DNA of 64,000 nt from Isochrysis galbana (GCA_018136815.1 CM030935.1:5586448-5650447); one strand, 5' to 3'. Positions 31,241-42,290 are shown, counted from the stretch's first letter. Notes: generated by a model from the sequence alone, not told the origin. Translations and numbers: made by a program.

Positions 31241-33117
31241 AAAGCAGAAGGGCTCTAGCTGGCTGGAGTTTTGTAGTAGAAGGGACTTATCGTCCCCATG
31301 TGCCTTGGTGTACACTTAATTAGGTGTCCCCCTGTGCCCTGTGGTCTGTGGAGTGGTGAGGGATTGGCTCCGGCCAGAGTTTCGAGAATTTATTTTCGAA
31401 ATAAGGGGGGCCAATCGCAATCAAAACTTTTTACCGAAATAAAGGTCGATATGGCGCTGACGAAGCGAAATAAGCCCCCCCCCAGCCCGCTCCCCGCTCC
31501 CCCCCCCCCTCCCCCGCCCGGGGCCGCGCGCCGCGCCTTGGCGCGCTTCCGGGCATCCAAGCGCAAGCGCAAAACCGACAACCACGAGGATGAATGATGA
31601 ATGAGGATGATGAGCTGATGACGCCCTTGAGGGCTCAGGGCATCCCTCCGACCCCCAAAGCTCGTCGCAGGAGGTTGGTCTACACACAGCATCCGAGACC
31701 GGGGATGTGGCCGCGCGGCAACGCATCGGGGCCCGCCGCGGCGACGCTTAAGCAAATTCCAATTCGAAATTAGGCCGAAATTAGACCCCTCGAAGCTCGA
31801 AATTTGCTCCAACCTCATCGAAATTTCGAATCGAGAATCGATATAAGGGTGGTTTTGGATCGAAACTTTGGCCGGAGCCAAGTGAGGGAGTGGCTGTGCT
31901 GGTGGATGTTTGAGATGCTTGTGGTTGTGCTGGGGCTTGAGCAGTGTGATGGATGCAGGGAGAGGAAGAGCGCGACAGCGATGCGGGAGCGGGAGCGATC
32001 TCAGAGGTCCTATTACTATTACATGGCATGACAGAAGGGTCGGAGAACATGACGGCGAGCGAGACGGGGTGGAGCACACAAGGGGTAGACACGAAGGACT
32101 ACTTCCGAGCGAGCGCGCCAGAAACAAAAGACGGACAAGTAGCCCGGTCACTGTCGCGGGTACGAATGAACCCCGGGATGGTGAACACAATGTGTGGCTG
32201 GCAGCTGTTGCACCACCTTCCGGCCGATCCGCGCGACTGCGCCGAGCCCTATCTTCCCTCGACCTTCTGTCCTTACCCAAGGCCGCCCGCAGTTCGTCCT
32301 CGGAACTGTCCTCTTCAATGGCGTTATCGTAGTCCGACTCCGACTCTTCCGACTCCGGGGCATTGTCCTCCTCCTCCGCCTCTGATGCCGTATGCCGTGA
32401 TCTGCTGCACCACATTGCGCAGGGGGCGGGGCTCGGACTCGGACTCGGACGGCGGCACCCTCTCCCTCTCTGAGGAGGCAGGCCTCGGCCGCTTAGAGCG
32501 GGAGCTAGCAGAGCTAGAGGGCGTCATGCGCGTGCGCATGCGGGGGGGGGAGGCGGGGGGGGGGGGCTTCGGTCGGGGCCCAAATTTCGCTTCGGCGCTA
32601 CGCGCCGTTCTTCAGCGCTTCGCACTTGCACCCAAATTTCGGTCAAAAATTTCTATTTTGGTGGTCCACCCAAATTTTGCAAAACACTTCTCGAAACTCT
32701 GGCCTGGGCCCTGGGCCAAGCTATGATTCATGATACTCATAGATGGGAGATGGGGGCTATGGGCTATACGGCTATACTCGTAGAGAGCGGGCACCACGCC
32801 CCCGAACTTGCGCTCAGTTGCTCAATTGCTCAGTTGCAGGGAGGGCCCAAGCTTGTGGCGCAGTTCCGCAGCCCCCCAAGCACCAAGCTTGCCGAACACT
32901 TTGTACTTTGTACCAAGCAGCCCCCCAAGCTTGCCGGACACTTTGTACAAGTAAAGTATTGAGCTGGGCCTCCTCCCCCCCTTCCCCTTCCCGCCGCCCA
33001 AACCGCTTATTGGGCCCGTCCCGGCGTCTCATCTCTATTTATGGTACAATATTGGAGATTGGCTCGATGCAAGTCTATTTATGGGACTATTCGCAACTGT
33101 GGTCGTGCGTTGGCGGG

Positions 33118-33188
<71 letters not shown>

Positions 33189-33303
33189 GAGAGAGAAGAG
33201 AAGGGGGGGGAGAGAGAAGAGAAAGAGAAGGAATGATTTGGTGAGGATCCGTTCCTTCCGCGTGAGCGCGAGGGATTTCTTTCTCTTACGGGGCTCACTT
33301 TCT
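31241..33303. other. Repeat-like region with one possible minus-strand exon
   Basis: It contains AT-biased palindromic words (aattcgaaatt, cgaaatttcg) at 31750-31840 and 32575-32650 and a duplicated segment near 32880-32945 (accaagcttgccgaacactt type). A GA tract lies at 33120-33190. No confirmed gene. Confidence 0.45.
32293..32527 (-). CDS. Possible acidic exon, frame uncertain
   Basis: Two overlapping minus-strand frames look coding in sequence: one from ATG 32527 (SSASSRSKRPRPASSERERV, then LRNVVQQITAYGI), and a second that takes over at about 32400 (EAEEEDNAPESEESESDYDN, then EDSSEDELRAALG). The latter ends at a good donor (ttgg|gtaagg, about 32291). A frameshift or an unrecognised splice would be needed to read both. 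I cannot name a family, and no downstream exon was found. Confidence 0.3.
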
Positions 33304-33403
33304 NNNNNNNNNNNNNNNNNNNNNNNNNNNNNNNNNNNNNNNNNNNNNNNNNNNNNNNNNNNNNNNNNNNNNNNNNNNNNNNNNNNNNNNNNNNNNNNNN
33401 NNN
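33304..33403. other. Assembly gap of 100 N
   Basis: Exactly 100 unknown bases between GA/CT-rich flanks, typical of a fixed-size scaffold gap; the true length is unknown. Confidence 0.98.
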
Positions 33404-33800
33404 TCTCTCTCAGAGGGGGCGGCGGTGCTGCTGCGAGCGCAGACCCACCGAGAGAAGTGGAAGGGCTCTCTCTCCCTCTCTCTCCCTCCCTCCCTGCCTC
33501 CCCCTCCCTCCCTCCCCCTCCCTCCCTCCGTCTCCCTCCCTCCCTCCGTCTCCCTCCCATTCTGTGTGTCAGCCCCTCCTTCTCCCCCCCCGCTCTCCCC
33601 TCCTCCTGCAACACCCACCGCTGCTCTCTCTCTCTCTCCTCACCTCCGCTTCTCTCACCCTCCTCACCTCCGCTTCTCTCTCTCTCCTCGCTTCCGCTTC
33701 CCTCTCCCTCCTCACCTCCGCTTCTCTCTCTCTCTCCTCACCTCTGCTTCTCTCTCCCTCCTCGCCTCCGCTTCTCTCTCCCTCCTCATCTCTACCTGCC
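33404..33800 (+). repeat. Pyrimidine tract before the coiled-coil gene
   Basis: CT and CCTC repeats with imperfect units of about 42 bp (cacctccgcttctctctctc repeated) run up to about 130 bp before the ATG at 33929, on the coding strand. Confidence 0.8.
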
Positions 33801-33928
33801 TCCATCTCCTCCCCGTCCCGATTCACACACGCGCCGGTCGGGGCACTCTTCCGCTCCAACGCCACGCCTTACGCTCACTCCTCCTGCTCGAACCACACCT
33901 TAACCTTCTCCGCTCATCCACCCACACC

Positions 33929-36900
33929 ATGCCCTCGGCACCCTCGCACCCGACCCTCCGCCCGGCCTCCGCCTCCTCGCCCCAAGGCTGCGCCCCCGCC
34001 TACTCCGCGGCGACCTCTTCCGCCAAGTACTCACTCCGCCCGTCGAGCGGCGGTGCATACCGGCTTGTACCTCCTCCGAGCCTGTTGGTCGGCTCGCCCT
34101 CCGCTTCTCGAAAGAAGACGCTGCCACGCTCGCGCTCCGTTACTGAGATTATCCGCGCGCGCTCAATGGCCGAGGCCACGCAAAGCCTCTTCTCAACAGC
34201 ACCTTCCGAGCCAGACGCACAAGAAACCGAGGTGCGCCGTCTGGGGCAAGAAGGTACTCTCGGTACACTCGAGGATGCCCATGCGCCAGGCGCTGCGGTA
34301 GGGCAGACGCCAGTCTCGCCGCCAGCCAACCACGTGGAGCACGGCCAATCGACGGCGGTCCTCTCATCGGCAGACCAACGCCGCGCAACGGATGAGGCGG
34401 CATCTCCCCCGCCTCCCGAGCGCATGGAGCTCGACGCAAATCTCCCCACCACGGACTCCATCGCACAGGACCGCCATGGCCGGCTTTCCCAAAGCGCGAG
34501 CGTGGGTGTGCTTGTGCGCCCAAATTCAGGGTCTCTTGCTCTGCCGGTTGCCGAGGCAGAGGACGTGCAGATCTCTGTTCGGGGCCATACCGCGCAAAAT
34601 TCCCCGCCGAGCCCCAACGGGCGAGAGGCGGGAGGCACTGGCGGCTCGAGAACCTCGCCCCCGCGAGCTGCGAGCTTGACATCCGAGGAGTTGTACGTCG
34701 CGCGCCTACGGAGCGCTGCGGCTGAGAGACGTGAACGGCGCCTAGTGATGGCGGCACTTTCGCCCGTGCCGCTCGGGACGCCCAGCCGACCGGCGTCGCC
34801 GCCGCAAGCCACCTCGTCGCCCACGCGCCGCGCCGCCTCCGCCGGCCGGCCGTCGGTCGGAGGTAGCCAATCTGGGATTGCAATGAGGCGGCGGCCCGCC
34901 TCGTCCATCGGTGGCGCTGAGCACCACTGGGAGACGTCGATGGCGCGCCGCGCGGCAGCCGAGGCGGAGCAGACTCGGCACGAGGCAGCGGTTTCGCTCG
35001 AGTGTGCCTACCGAGAGCGTGACGCACGACTTGCCGCCGCCGCAAGCGAGCCGCTCCGAACGCGCGCCACATCCGGCTGCGCGGAACTGCCGCTGCCCCT
35101 TCGTGAGCCCGACAATGCGGAGATGGAAGGCTTCCTGCAGCGTTACCTAGAGTGCGAGGCGGCGGCGGTGGCGGCAGGCGCCTCACAAGGGCCACGGCCC
35201 GCGGCCGAGGCCTCGCTTGGTGCATGCGACGAATGTGCGTCGCCGACTGACCTTCCTGCCGACTCGCCGGCCGCGCCTGAGGCTGGCGGTGAGGGGTGGG
35301 ACCGGCTATGGGCACCGCCGGTCGAGTGCACGGCGGTGATGGACGAGGGTGCCGCCGCGCGGCGGCCACGGTGGCCGGCGGCTGAAGGCGCCACCGTGGG
35401 GGGGGGCGCGCGTGGGGGCAGCGTGCGGCTGGGCGTGCTCACTACGCCCACAGGTGTGGCGCCGCACGTGCAGGCGCGTCGGCTGCGTGAGGCGATGGAG
35501 TCGCTGTGGGCTAAGCTCGAGGCGCGGGAGGGGCTGCCACCAGGCGGGCTGGCGGCGGGTGCGACGGAGGACGCTGGTTCGTTGGTGCCAGGTGAACGTC
35601 GCGTGTGCGGCGCCCTCGCCGCCGCTCTGTTGCGCCAGCTCCGCGCGGAGTCGCGTGACCGTGCAGCCGTGCTCGACGCAGTGCTTGCACGCGCGTGGCG
35701 TGTAGCTGACGCAAGCCTGCCCGCGCTGCGCAAACAGGGCGCGCAGCTCGATGCGGCGCGCTCGGAGAATGAACGCCTGCGGGCGTCACTCGCTGCCGCA
35801 CTCGCCTCCTCGGGCGCTGCGGCCGGCGACTCAGAGCGTATCGCGCTCGAGCTCTCAGCGGAGCGTGCCCGCCGCGCGGCCGCCGAGGCGCGATTGCAGG
35901 AGCTAGAGCACGCGCGCGCCGCATGGCTCGAGGAGCTCGCTGAAGCGCGGCTTCACGCGCAGGAGACCGCAGCTGAAGCGGCAGCGTTGGACGACGAGGC
36001 GCAAGCGGCACGCACCGAGCTCGTGCACACTTCAAACCAGCGTGATGCATTCGCGCTCGAGCTGGATGCGGCTCGTGCCGAGCACACGGCTCTCGCTCGG
36101 CGGCATGCCGAGGAGGTAGAGCGCGCGCGCACGACCGAGGCGAGTATTGTGGCCATCGAGGAAGAACGGGACGATGCGCTCATCGCGCGGGCCGAAGCGG
36201 ACGTGCGCGTCGTGTCGGTCATCCTCTCGATGCGCGAGGCCGACGCTGAGATGGCATCGCGAGAGGAGCGCTCAGCCAAATGGGCGCGGCACACAGCGGA
36301 TGCCGCCGCCGCCTCGGCGATGCGCGTCAAGGGCAACGCGACGGCCAACGTCTTTGCCGCGGTAGCCGCCTCGCGGCGTGCAGCCGACGCGGCGCAGGTC
36401 GCCGGCTCTGCGCAGGCCGCGGCAGAAGAGCGCGCCGAGCTGGCCGAGGCGGAGGTCTTGCGCTTGACCAAGAAACTCGACGCGTCGCGCCGCGCGGCGA
36501 CGCACTTGGGCATCGGCAAGGACGAGCTTATCGAGCGCCTCAATGCCGCGCAGACGGCGTGCGCAGAGGCGGAGCTCGCGGCGTGCATCCTACGCGACGA
36601 GTGCGGCGAATTCGAGCGTGCGCTTGCCGAGGCGCACGTCGGCGAGCTCGCGCGAGAGCTCGAGATTCAGAGGGCGGCCATTGACGTGCGCGCGCTCGCC
36701 GGCGCCCTTACCGAGTGCGAGGTGGAGGCCGCGGGGAGTACAGAGGCACGCTGCGAGTTGGAAGCCGCGCACCTGGCAATGCGCGAGGCGAGCGCCGAGG
36801 CGGCGGCGATGCGGCTTCGCGAAGCGGTTGCCCTCGAGCAGGTGGAACGAGCGCGCGCCGATGCCCGGGCGAGTCGCACGTACGCCGATGCGCTAGTCGC

Positions 36901-39900
36901 CGAGGAGCGGGACCGCGCGGCCGTCTCGGCGGAGGAGGCCGAGGCAGCGCTAGAGGAGGCGGGCAAACAGCGCCAGCTCGCGATGCTCGCGGCGGACGAG
37001 GCAGCGCGGTATAAGGCGGAGGCCGCCGCCGCCGCCGCGCGCCGTTCAGAGGTTTATGATATGCATTCTACCGAGGCCACCTTGCGGCTAAGCCAAGCGG
37101 AGGCACACGTGGTTGAGCTAAACCTGACGTTGCGCGAAGAGCGCGCTGCCGCTGAAGCAACGACTATTGAACTGCGCCGGACGCGCGAACGGCTGGAGAG
37201 CGCCGAGGCCGAGCTTGAGGCAGCGCGCGCCGAGGCGGTGGAGCGCGAGGACGCGCTTCGTGACAAGCTAGATGAGGCGGAAGGCGAAGTGGCGGAGATG
37301 CACAAGGCGCTCGAGGAGGCGGCGGCTGCGGCCGCCGGCGGCCCACGCTCGGCCGTTGAGCTGTGGGCGACCGCGCGCGCGCGCTCGCAATCCGCCTTCT
37401 CGTTTGCGCGCACGCTGCGGCTACTCGACTCGTGCGTCGGCGAGGTGTCAAGGATCTCCTCGAAGGCGAGTGCGCGACCAGCGTCTATCGTGCTCACTCC
37501 GGCGCATTTGGAGGGCGACGGCATGGAAGAAGGCGACGACGCGCTGCGCTTCCATGTGAGCGAAGCCATCGCTATGGGCCGGCGGAGAGCATACGTGCCG
37601 CCCTCAGGCGGCTCGCTTGCGCCCACGCCCAAACTAGGACGCAGGGTGGCGGGACGTTCGTCGCCCTTGCCGTGCCGACAAATGGTGCCCTCCGCCGCGG
37701 GCACTCGCTCGGCCGCGCCGACACCCATTCCGCCGAGGCGAGCAAGCAACTTGTTGCCGTGCCAGCCGTCCACGACCGGAACTGCGCCCTCGCCCGAGCC
37801 GATATGTGAGGCACCGCCCATCCTAAAAGCAAGGCAGCCTGAACTCGCTCGAGCGCCGTGCCGCGATTCCCAACCTGCGCGCGCTCCAGCCAGCTGTTCG
37901 TGCCAACCCGACGATGGCACACAGGGTCGACTGCCACCGGAGCCTCTGCTGCCCGCTGCGCCACCACCGCATCCATCTCAGGGGCTACCCCAACCGCCTG
38001 GCGCCGAGACTCCGCATCCGTGCGTGAGAAATGTGCCGTCTCCCACGGAGACATTGGTGGACACCGTAACAAGTCCGTCCAGTGTCGGCGCCCCCTCGGC
38101 CCTCGCAAGTGCGACGGCATTGACGGCGCAACCTGCAAGGATGATGTGCGACTCGCTCCCCATCGACCCTTACGCAGGCGATGCAAGCGCACCTAGTGCA
38201 ACCAGCTTTGCGCCCTGTGAGAGTAAAGCGCTGCGCGCGCTTGACCAGCCGCGGAGGACCGAACCAAGGAATGCCGCCGCCAACATGTTGCGCACATCAC
38301 CGCCTGCCGCAGCGCCGAAGGTCGCTGTTGGGACGGCGTGCGGCGCTACTTCCGTGTCGGCGTGCCCAGACATGATACGATCGCCCGCAGATGCCACAAT
38401 GCTTGCTGAGGCGTCATCGGAGCGGCGACGCATGGGCTCGCCGAGCCGCAAGCGCCCAACGGCACGCTCGCGCCCTTGCATCGGCACTGGGAACAAAACA
38501 AGCGCCGCTCCGGTGCAGGCCGGAAGCCCACCCGCGGGCGGCCCGCCCGCGTTGAGCACCGCTGCCGAATCGGCCGACTCCATGCAGCCTCCGCCAGCAA
38601 CCCTACCCACACCCTTCGTGGCGAAGTACGCGCGCTCTGCCGCGGCAGCCTCTTCAAGCGCGTGCGCATTCACACCGGTGGTGGCACCGGTCGCGCGATC
38701 AACGAGCGCGGCACCTCGGCCTCAGTCCGCCGCGGGGCGCGCAGCGGCGTCCCAGCACGCCATCACGACGGCGTTGGGCACGAAGAGCAGGAAAAGCTCG
38801 CTCATCGTACCCGAGCGCTGCGTCCCGTGGGCTGGGATCGGGTACGGAGTCGCTCATCCGGGCGACCGGTCTGGTGAGGACGCCGACGCGCAGTCCGATG
38901 GTGACTCGAGTTCGGGCTGCTTGTCCGATCAGGCGTTAGGGGTGGCGAATGACGCAGATTGGAGCTCGTACATCGAGGCCACGGTCGTGGCCCCCCCGCG
39001 TACGAGTCTACGCAATCAGTGCGCAGGCAGTTGCCTAGAGGAGTGCGCCTTTGTGATACCGGCCGCCGCCGCGAGCGAAGATCGGCTGGAGAACAACGCC
39101 GATGCCGAAGACTTGCCCAGCGAGGGGCCGGAGGTGGACAGCTCGTGCGGAATGAGAGGTGCGCCCACCTTGACGAAGTCGGACGCGGTGGGCGGTCGTC
39201 TTAATGGCGTCGTTGACAATATGCGCGCTCTCATGGCACACCTGAAGGCAGAGCATGATCGGATGAGCGCAGAGCTCCGCGCTGCCCAAGGCGCCGCTGA
39301 GGCTCTGAAGGCGAGGGTCGAGGAGCTGAGCGCTGAACGTGCGACCATGCCGACGCAGACCGTCGCGCAATCACTCACACTGGACGCCGCCGCTGACTCA
39401 AGCGCTGTTGTTGAGGCGCGGCGTGAGGCCGCAACCATCAAACGCCACGCCGAAGAAGCCACGAAGAGGGCTGCTGATGAGCGAAGGCGGCTTGAGACGG
39501 CGCTCACAGCGTCGAAGGCCGCCGCACGCGCAGCAGAGGTGGAGGTGGAGGCGTTGAGGAGCGAGTTGCACATGAGTTCTCGAGAGGTGGAGGCGCTGCG
39601 CACGGCGATTCGTTCGTCAGCGGTGGCGGCCCGAGCGGCAGTGGCAGACATGTCGCCCTCGCAGCTACGAGATGAAGTGCGCCGCCTACGCTTTGAGAAG
39701 GAGTTGTGCCGGGTGCGCGAGGCGCTCGGCGCTCGTGAGGCGGCATCGCGGGAGCTAGCCAAGCTGGAACGCACGCTCAAGGATGAGACGCATTGGATCT
39801 TGGAGCGGCTCGCAACCATTGCCGCCGCCGGTGCGGGGACGCCGGCAAACGGAGGGGGCACCGTTGCGCTGGCATGCCGCCCATCACGCCCCTCGACCAC

Positions 39901-40552
39901 CTCGATTTCAAGTACCGAGCCCAGCTTCAACGAGCGAAAGAGCGGCGCGGGCGAGGGCGCCGCTGCTCGAGAGACTAAGCTCTTTTGTTCGCGGCTGGCA
40001 AAGAACGTGCAGCACGCACGGCGCGCCATTCGCTCGGGTCTCCTCCAACGGCCGCCAGAAGTCTCGCTGCCGGTGATGATGGAGGCACCAGGCCAGCCAA
40101 AGCGCCCGATCTCCGCAGGACTGAAACCTACCACGGTGGCCCCAGCCTCCCGGCATCCGGCCGCTGATGATGCCGACGTTGACAACGAGCCACCGAGCGA
40201 GTGGCGGAGCGTGCCGGCTGCCCTTACTCTCGCACAAGCCATTTGGCTCGCCCGCACGTGCGAAGTCTTGATGCCCGAATGCGTCGTTACTGTCTTTGAC
40301 CCACGACTACAAGACGACGAGAGCCGCTCGCCATGGTGCATCCTATCACCTGCCCCACTGGGTGTCAATGCAACGGACGCGATAGTTGGAGCGCCACTAG
40401 GCCCGCCGCCTCCCGCCAACGAGCCGTCGATGCCGCCGCCCACTGTGCAGGGCGGCCGCTTTAGCTTGAAGGTAGCGGCGAGCACCCACACTAACTTGCC
40501 GAAGGCTCCGATCGCGAGTCGGCGCGCGCAAAGCGCCGGCCCAACACGGTGA
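33929..40552 (+). CDS. Large coiled-coil protein, candidate cytoskeletal or basal-body component
   Basis: From ATG 33929 a single uninterrupted frame gives 2207 residues; the open frame extends farther upstream only through low-complexity Ser/Pro codons of the CT tract. The first roughly 590 residues are Ser/Pro/Ala-rich and disordered. An Ala/Glu/Arg-rich coiled coil spans residues about 596-1137. A second disordered Pro/Ser/Ala region follows, then a shorter coiled coil at about 1757-1967 (VDNMRALMAHLKAEHDRMSA, RDEVRRLRFEKELCRVREAL). A small globular C-terminus (about 2090-2145; AQAIWLARTCEVLMPECVV) ends in RAQSAGPTR. Short R-x-x-SAG-like motifs occur near 34828 (RAASAGRPS), 38713 (RPQSAAGR), 40103 (RPISAGLK) and the end. 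No enzyme domain was seen. A structural role is inference from coiled coils and these motifs. Confidence 0.8.
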   Translation: MPSAPSHPTLRPASASSPQGCAPAYSAATSSAKYSLRPSSGGAYRLVPPPSLLVGSPSASRKKTLPRSRSVTEIIRARSMAEATQSLFSTAPSEPDAQETEVRRLGQEGTLGTLEDAHAPGAAVGQTPVSPPANHVEHGQSTAVLSSADQRRATDEAASPPPPERMELDANLPTTDSIAQDRHGRLSQSASVGVLVRPNSGSLALPVAEAEDVQISVRGHTAQNSPPSPNGREAGGTGGSRTSPPRAASLTSEELYVARLRSAAAERRERRLVMAALSPVPLGTPSRPASPPQATSSPTRRAASAGRPSVGGSQSGIAMRRRPASSIGGAEHHWETSMARRAAAEAEQTRHEAAVSLECAYRERDARLAAAASEPLRTRATSGCAELPLPLREPDNAEMEGFLQRYLECEAAAVAAGASQGPRPAAEASLGACDECASPTDLPADSPAAPEAGGEGWDRLWAPPVECTAVMDEGAAARRPRWPAAEGATVGGGARGGSVRLGVLTTPTGVAPHVQARRLREAMESLWAKLEAREGLPPGGLAAGATEDAGSLVPGERRVCGALAAALLRQLRAESRDRAAVLDAVLARAWRVADASLPALRKQGAQLDAARSENERLRASLAAALASSGAAAGDSERIALELSAERARRAAAEARLQELEHARAAWLEELAEARLHAQETAAEAAALDDEAQAARTELVHTSNQRDAFALELDAARAEHTALARRHAEEVERARTTEASIVAIEEERDDALIARAEADVRVVSVILSMREADAEMASREERSAKWARHTADAAAASAMRVKGNATANVFAAVAASRRAADAAQVAGSAQAAAEERAELAEAEVLRLTKKLDASRRAATHLGIGKDELIERLNAAQTACAEAELAACILRDECGEFERALAEAHVGELARELEIQRAAIDVRALAGALTECEVEAAGSTEARCELEAAHLAMREASAEAAAMRLREAVALEQVERARADARASRTYADALVAEERDRAAVSAEEAEAALEEAGKQRQLAMLAADEAARYKAEAAAAAARRSEVYDMHSTEATLRLSQAEAHVVELNLTLREERAAAEATTIELRRTRERLESAEAELEAARAEAVEREDALRDKLDEAEGEVAEMHKALEEAAAAAAGGPRSAVELWATARARSQSAFSFARTLRLLDSCVGEVSRISSKASARPASIVLTPAHLEGDGMEEGDDALRFHVSEAIAMGRRRAYVPPSGGSLAPTPKLGRRVAGRSSPLPCRQMVPSAAGTRSAAPTPIPPRRASNLLPCQPSTTGTAPSPEPICEAPPILKARQPELARAPCRDSQPARAPASCSCQPDDGTQGRLPPEPLLPAAPPPHPSQGLPQPPGAETPHPCVRNVPSPTETLVDTVTSPSSVGAPSALASATALTAQPARMMCDSLPIDPYAGDASAPSATSFAPCESKALRALDQPRRTEPRNAAANMLRTSPPAAAPKVAVGTACGATSVSACPDMIRSPADATMLAEASSERRRMGSPSRKRPTARSRPCIGTGNKTSAAPVQAGSPPAGGPPALSTAAESADSMQPPPATLPTPFVAKYARSAAAASSSACAFTPVVAPVARSTSAAPRPQSAAGRAAASQHAITTALGTKSRKSSLIVPERCVPWAGIGYGVAHPGDRSGEDADAQSDGDSSSGCLSDQALGVANDADWSSYIEATVVAPPRTSLRNQCAGSCLEECAFVIPAAAASEDRLENNADAEDLPSEGPEVDSSCGMRGAPTLTKSDAVGGRLNGVVDNMRALMAHLKAEHDRMSAELRAAQGAAEALKARVEELSAERATMPTQTVAQSLTLDAAADSSAVVEARREAATIKRHAEEATKRAADERRRLETALTASKAAARAAEVEVEALRSELHMSSREVEALRTAIRSSAVAARAAVADMSPSQLRDEVRRLRFEKELCRVREALGAREAASRELAKLERTLKDETHWILERLATIAAAGAGTPANGGGTVALACRPSRPSTTSISSTEPSFNERKSGAGEGAAARETKLFCSRLAKNVQHARRAIRSGLLQRPPEVSLPVMMEAPGQPKRPISAGLKPTTVAPASRHPAADDADVDNEPPSEWRSVPAALTLAQAIWLARTCEVLMPECVVTVFDPRLQDDESRSPWCILSPAPLGVNATDAIVGAPLGPPPPANEPSMPPPTVQGGRFSLKVAASTHTNLPKAPIASRRAQSAGPTR

Positions 40553-41069
40553 GGGGACAAGGTGAGTGACGCTCAGCCCGCGTCAGACGTGTGTTCTGCT
40601 TGCCATGGAACTCGGTTTGGTCAGGCTCTAGACTAGACATGTGGTAGCTGCCGCACTTGCCTTGAGGAACAATGGTCATGTCAGAGCGGTCAAACAGGGG
40701 CTTTTTAAGTATAAGTTTGAATAAGGGTTGGGTTGCATTTCTTGTCTGTGGCGCGATGCTCAATGAAACACCTCCAGGCGTGGCTACCTGCTGCCACAAA
40801 AATCTTCGCCAGGACATCAAGGCGAGAAGCATTCAATCACCATCATCACCAATAGATGGAAAAGCGTTCAATCACCATCAGCCCCCCCCCTTCACTCACT
40901 CGCCCCTCCTCCCCCCCCCCCCCACTCCCCACCCCGCTGTATACACAGGTAAGCCTGTCAAAGCAGGAGTAGCTTGACAAAAAGTGGAGTGAGATGTGAC
41001 AATGGTGGCAGCGGTAGGCGGTAGGAACCATACAAAGGTCGGTCATGGTGGTCGGTTGAAGAATGAGAG
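40553..41069. other. Intergenic region with minisatellite array 5
   Basis: Two degenerate 33-bp repeat units lie at 40820-40885 (caatcaccatca, ggaaaagcgttcaatcacca), followed by C-runs. No gene recognised. Confidence 0.55.
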
Positions 41070-41990
41070 GTGAGGCGGGAGGAGCGGCAGTACAACAAGC
41101 AAGAGTGCGAGGAGGAGAGACGACGGGAGAAGCGGTTGTACAACAAGCAGGAGAGACGGGACGCCTCGACGCACCTAGGCGAGTGCCAAGGCATCACCAG
41201 TGTCCTGGACGCGATCAACGAAATTGCACAATTCTCACCTAAAGAGGGTAGAAACAGAGAGGAAACTATAATCGACAATCTGTTTATTTTCCCGAATGGA
41301 GACGCCCCGAAAGCGATATACACTCTGTATCTAGTAGCATGGAGGTATATCATTACTGATTTTTATAGAATACACTACGACGGAGTGGCATTCTCAGAAG
41401 AATCAATACTGATAAGAACAATAGAACGATACACCACGCTAAGTAAAGCTCTACTCTTCGCAAACGAGACCGACGCGGCGAGAACCGCCCAAGCGGGCAA
41501 GGGTAGACAACCCAAAAAACGGATAGACATAAGCGACTTGAGGCCCGTTTTCAGTATGAACGACAACGGCGGGCTCAAACCCAGCAAGGAACTAGTAAAT
41601 CTAGCCACAAAGCTGAGGATAGCACACGCTGTCGAGGAACCCAAGGAGCAACAAAACAAAGACGAATAAGCCAACAAAAAGTAGAACGAGGTCAACATCA
41701 GAGACGCAGCCGACCCGGCGCCACTGTCACAATAGGCGCGAGCGAAGACAGACGCGAACGCCAAAAGAGAAGACGCAACAGGCCTGCCCGGCCCCCGCAC
41801 TCTGAACCAGGCCTTAGGTAGCGCACCAAGGCCGGACCCCGGAAACCGAAGAAAAAGGAAAGAAGGGGGGCAGGGGAAGAGGTGGAGGGAGGGAAGTAAG
41901 GGCGATGCAAGTAGAGAAGGGAGACCAGTCCCAGTCAGTAGTAGGTGTGTAGCCCAGAATCTTCAGATGTTTTTTTTTTTTTTTATTTGC
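41070..41990 (+). mobile_element. Retroelement family 2: ORF2 C-terminal fragment and 3' UTR
   Basis: Frame 41070-41669 (ending TAA) is related to the family 1 ORF2 tail: ASTHLGEC corresponds to the zinc-knuckle His-Cys part, and VAWRYIITDFYRIHYDGVAF to LAWRYILTDFYNIQYGNADG. The upstream 30 or so codons (charged, YNKQE repeats) may be non-element. The 3' UTR (41670-41985) ends cagaatcttcagatg plus a T-run. Divergence from family 1 is large, so I treat it as a second family. Confidence 0.65.
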
Positions 41991-42039
41991 AGTCCCCTGC
42001 ACCGTATTTCCCATCTAGGGCAGCAAACCTTTCTACATT

Positions 42040-42290
42040 CGCCCGACATTCACTGCTTTGATTCCCTCACGCGCGCAATCCTCCCATTCTCCCAAAATAG
42101 ACCTCCATGGGCCGGACAAGGCGGGGGAGTCACTCACCGACGCCATGGATTTTCGTGGGGTAGAGGGGGTTCGCGGGTGGGGTGGGGGGAGGGGGGAGGG
42201 GGTCTGGCGGGGCAGGTAAGGGGTAAGGGGGGCTCCCTGCCAGGAGCGCAGGAGGGATGGAGGATAGTGGTTAAAAAAGCGTGAGCGACG
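42040..42290 (+). repeat. Dispersed 250-bp repeat, copy 1
   Basis: Its reverse complement is found at about 52505-52760 with moderate divergence (shared attcactgctt, gatcctcccattctcccaaa, gggccggacaaggcggg). No ORF is conserved; it could be a SINE or MITE. Confidence 0.7.

Noticed and set aside
39016-40560. Minus-strand 514-residue frame opposite the coiled-coil gene
   Set aside because: Ser/Arg-rich antisense shadow of an Ala/Glu-rich coiled coil; no motif of its own.
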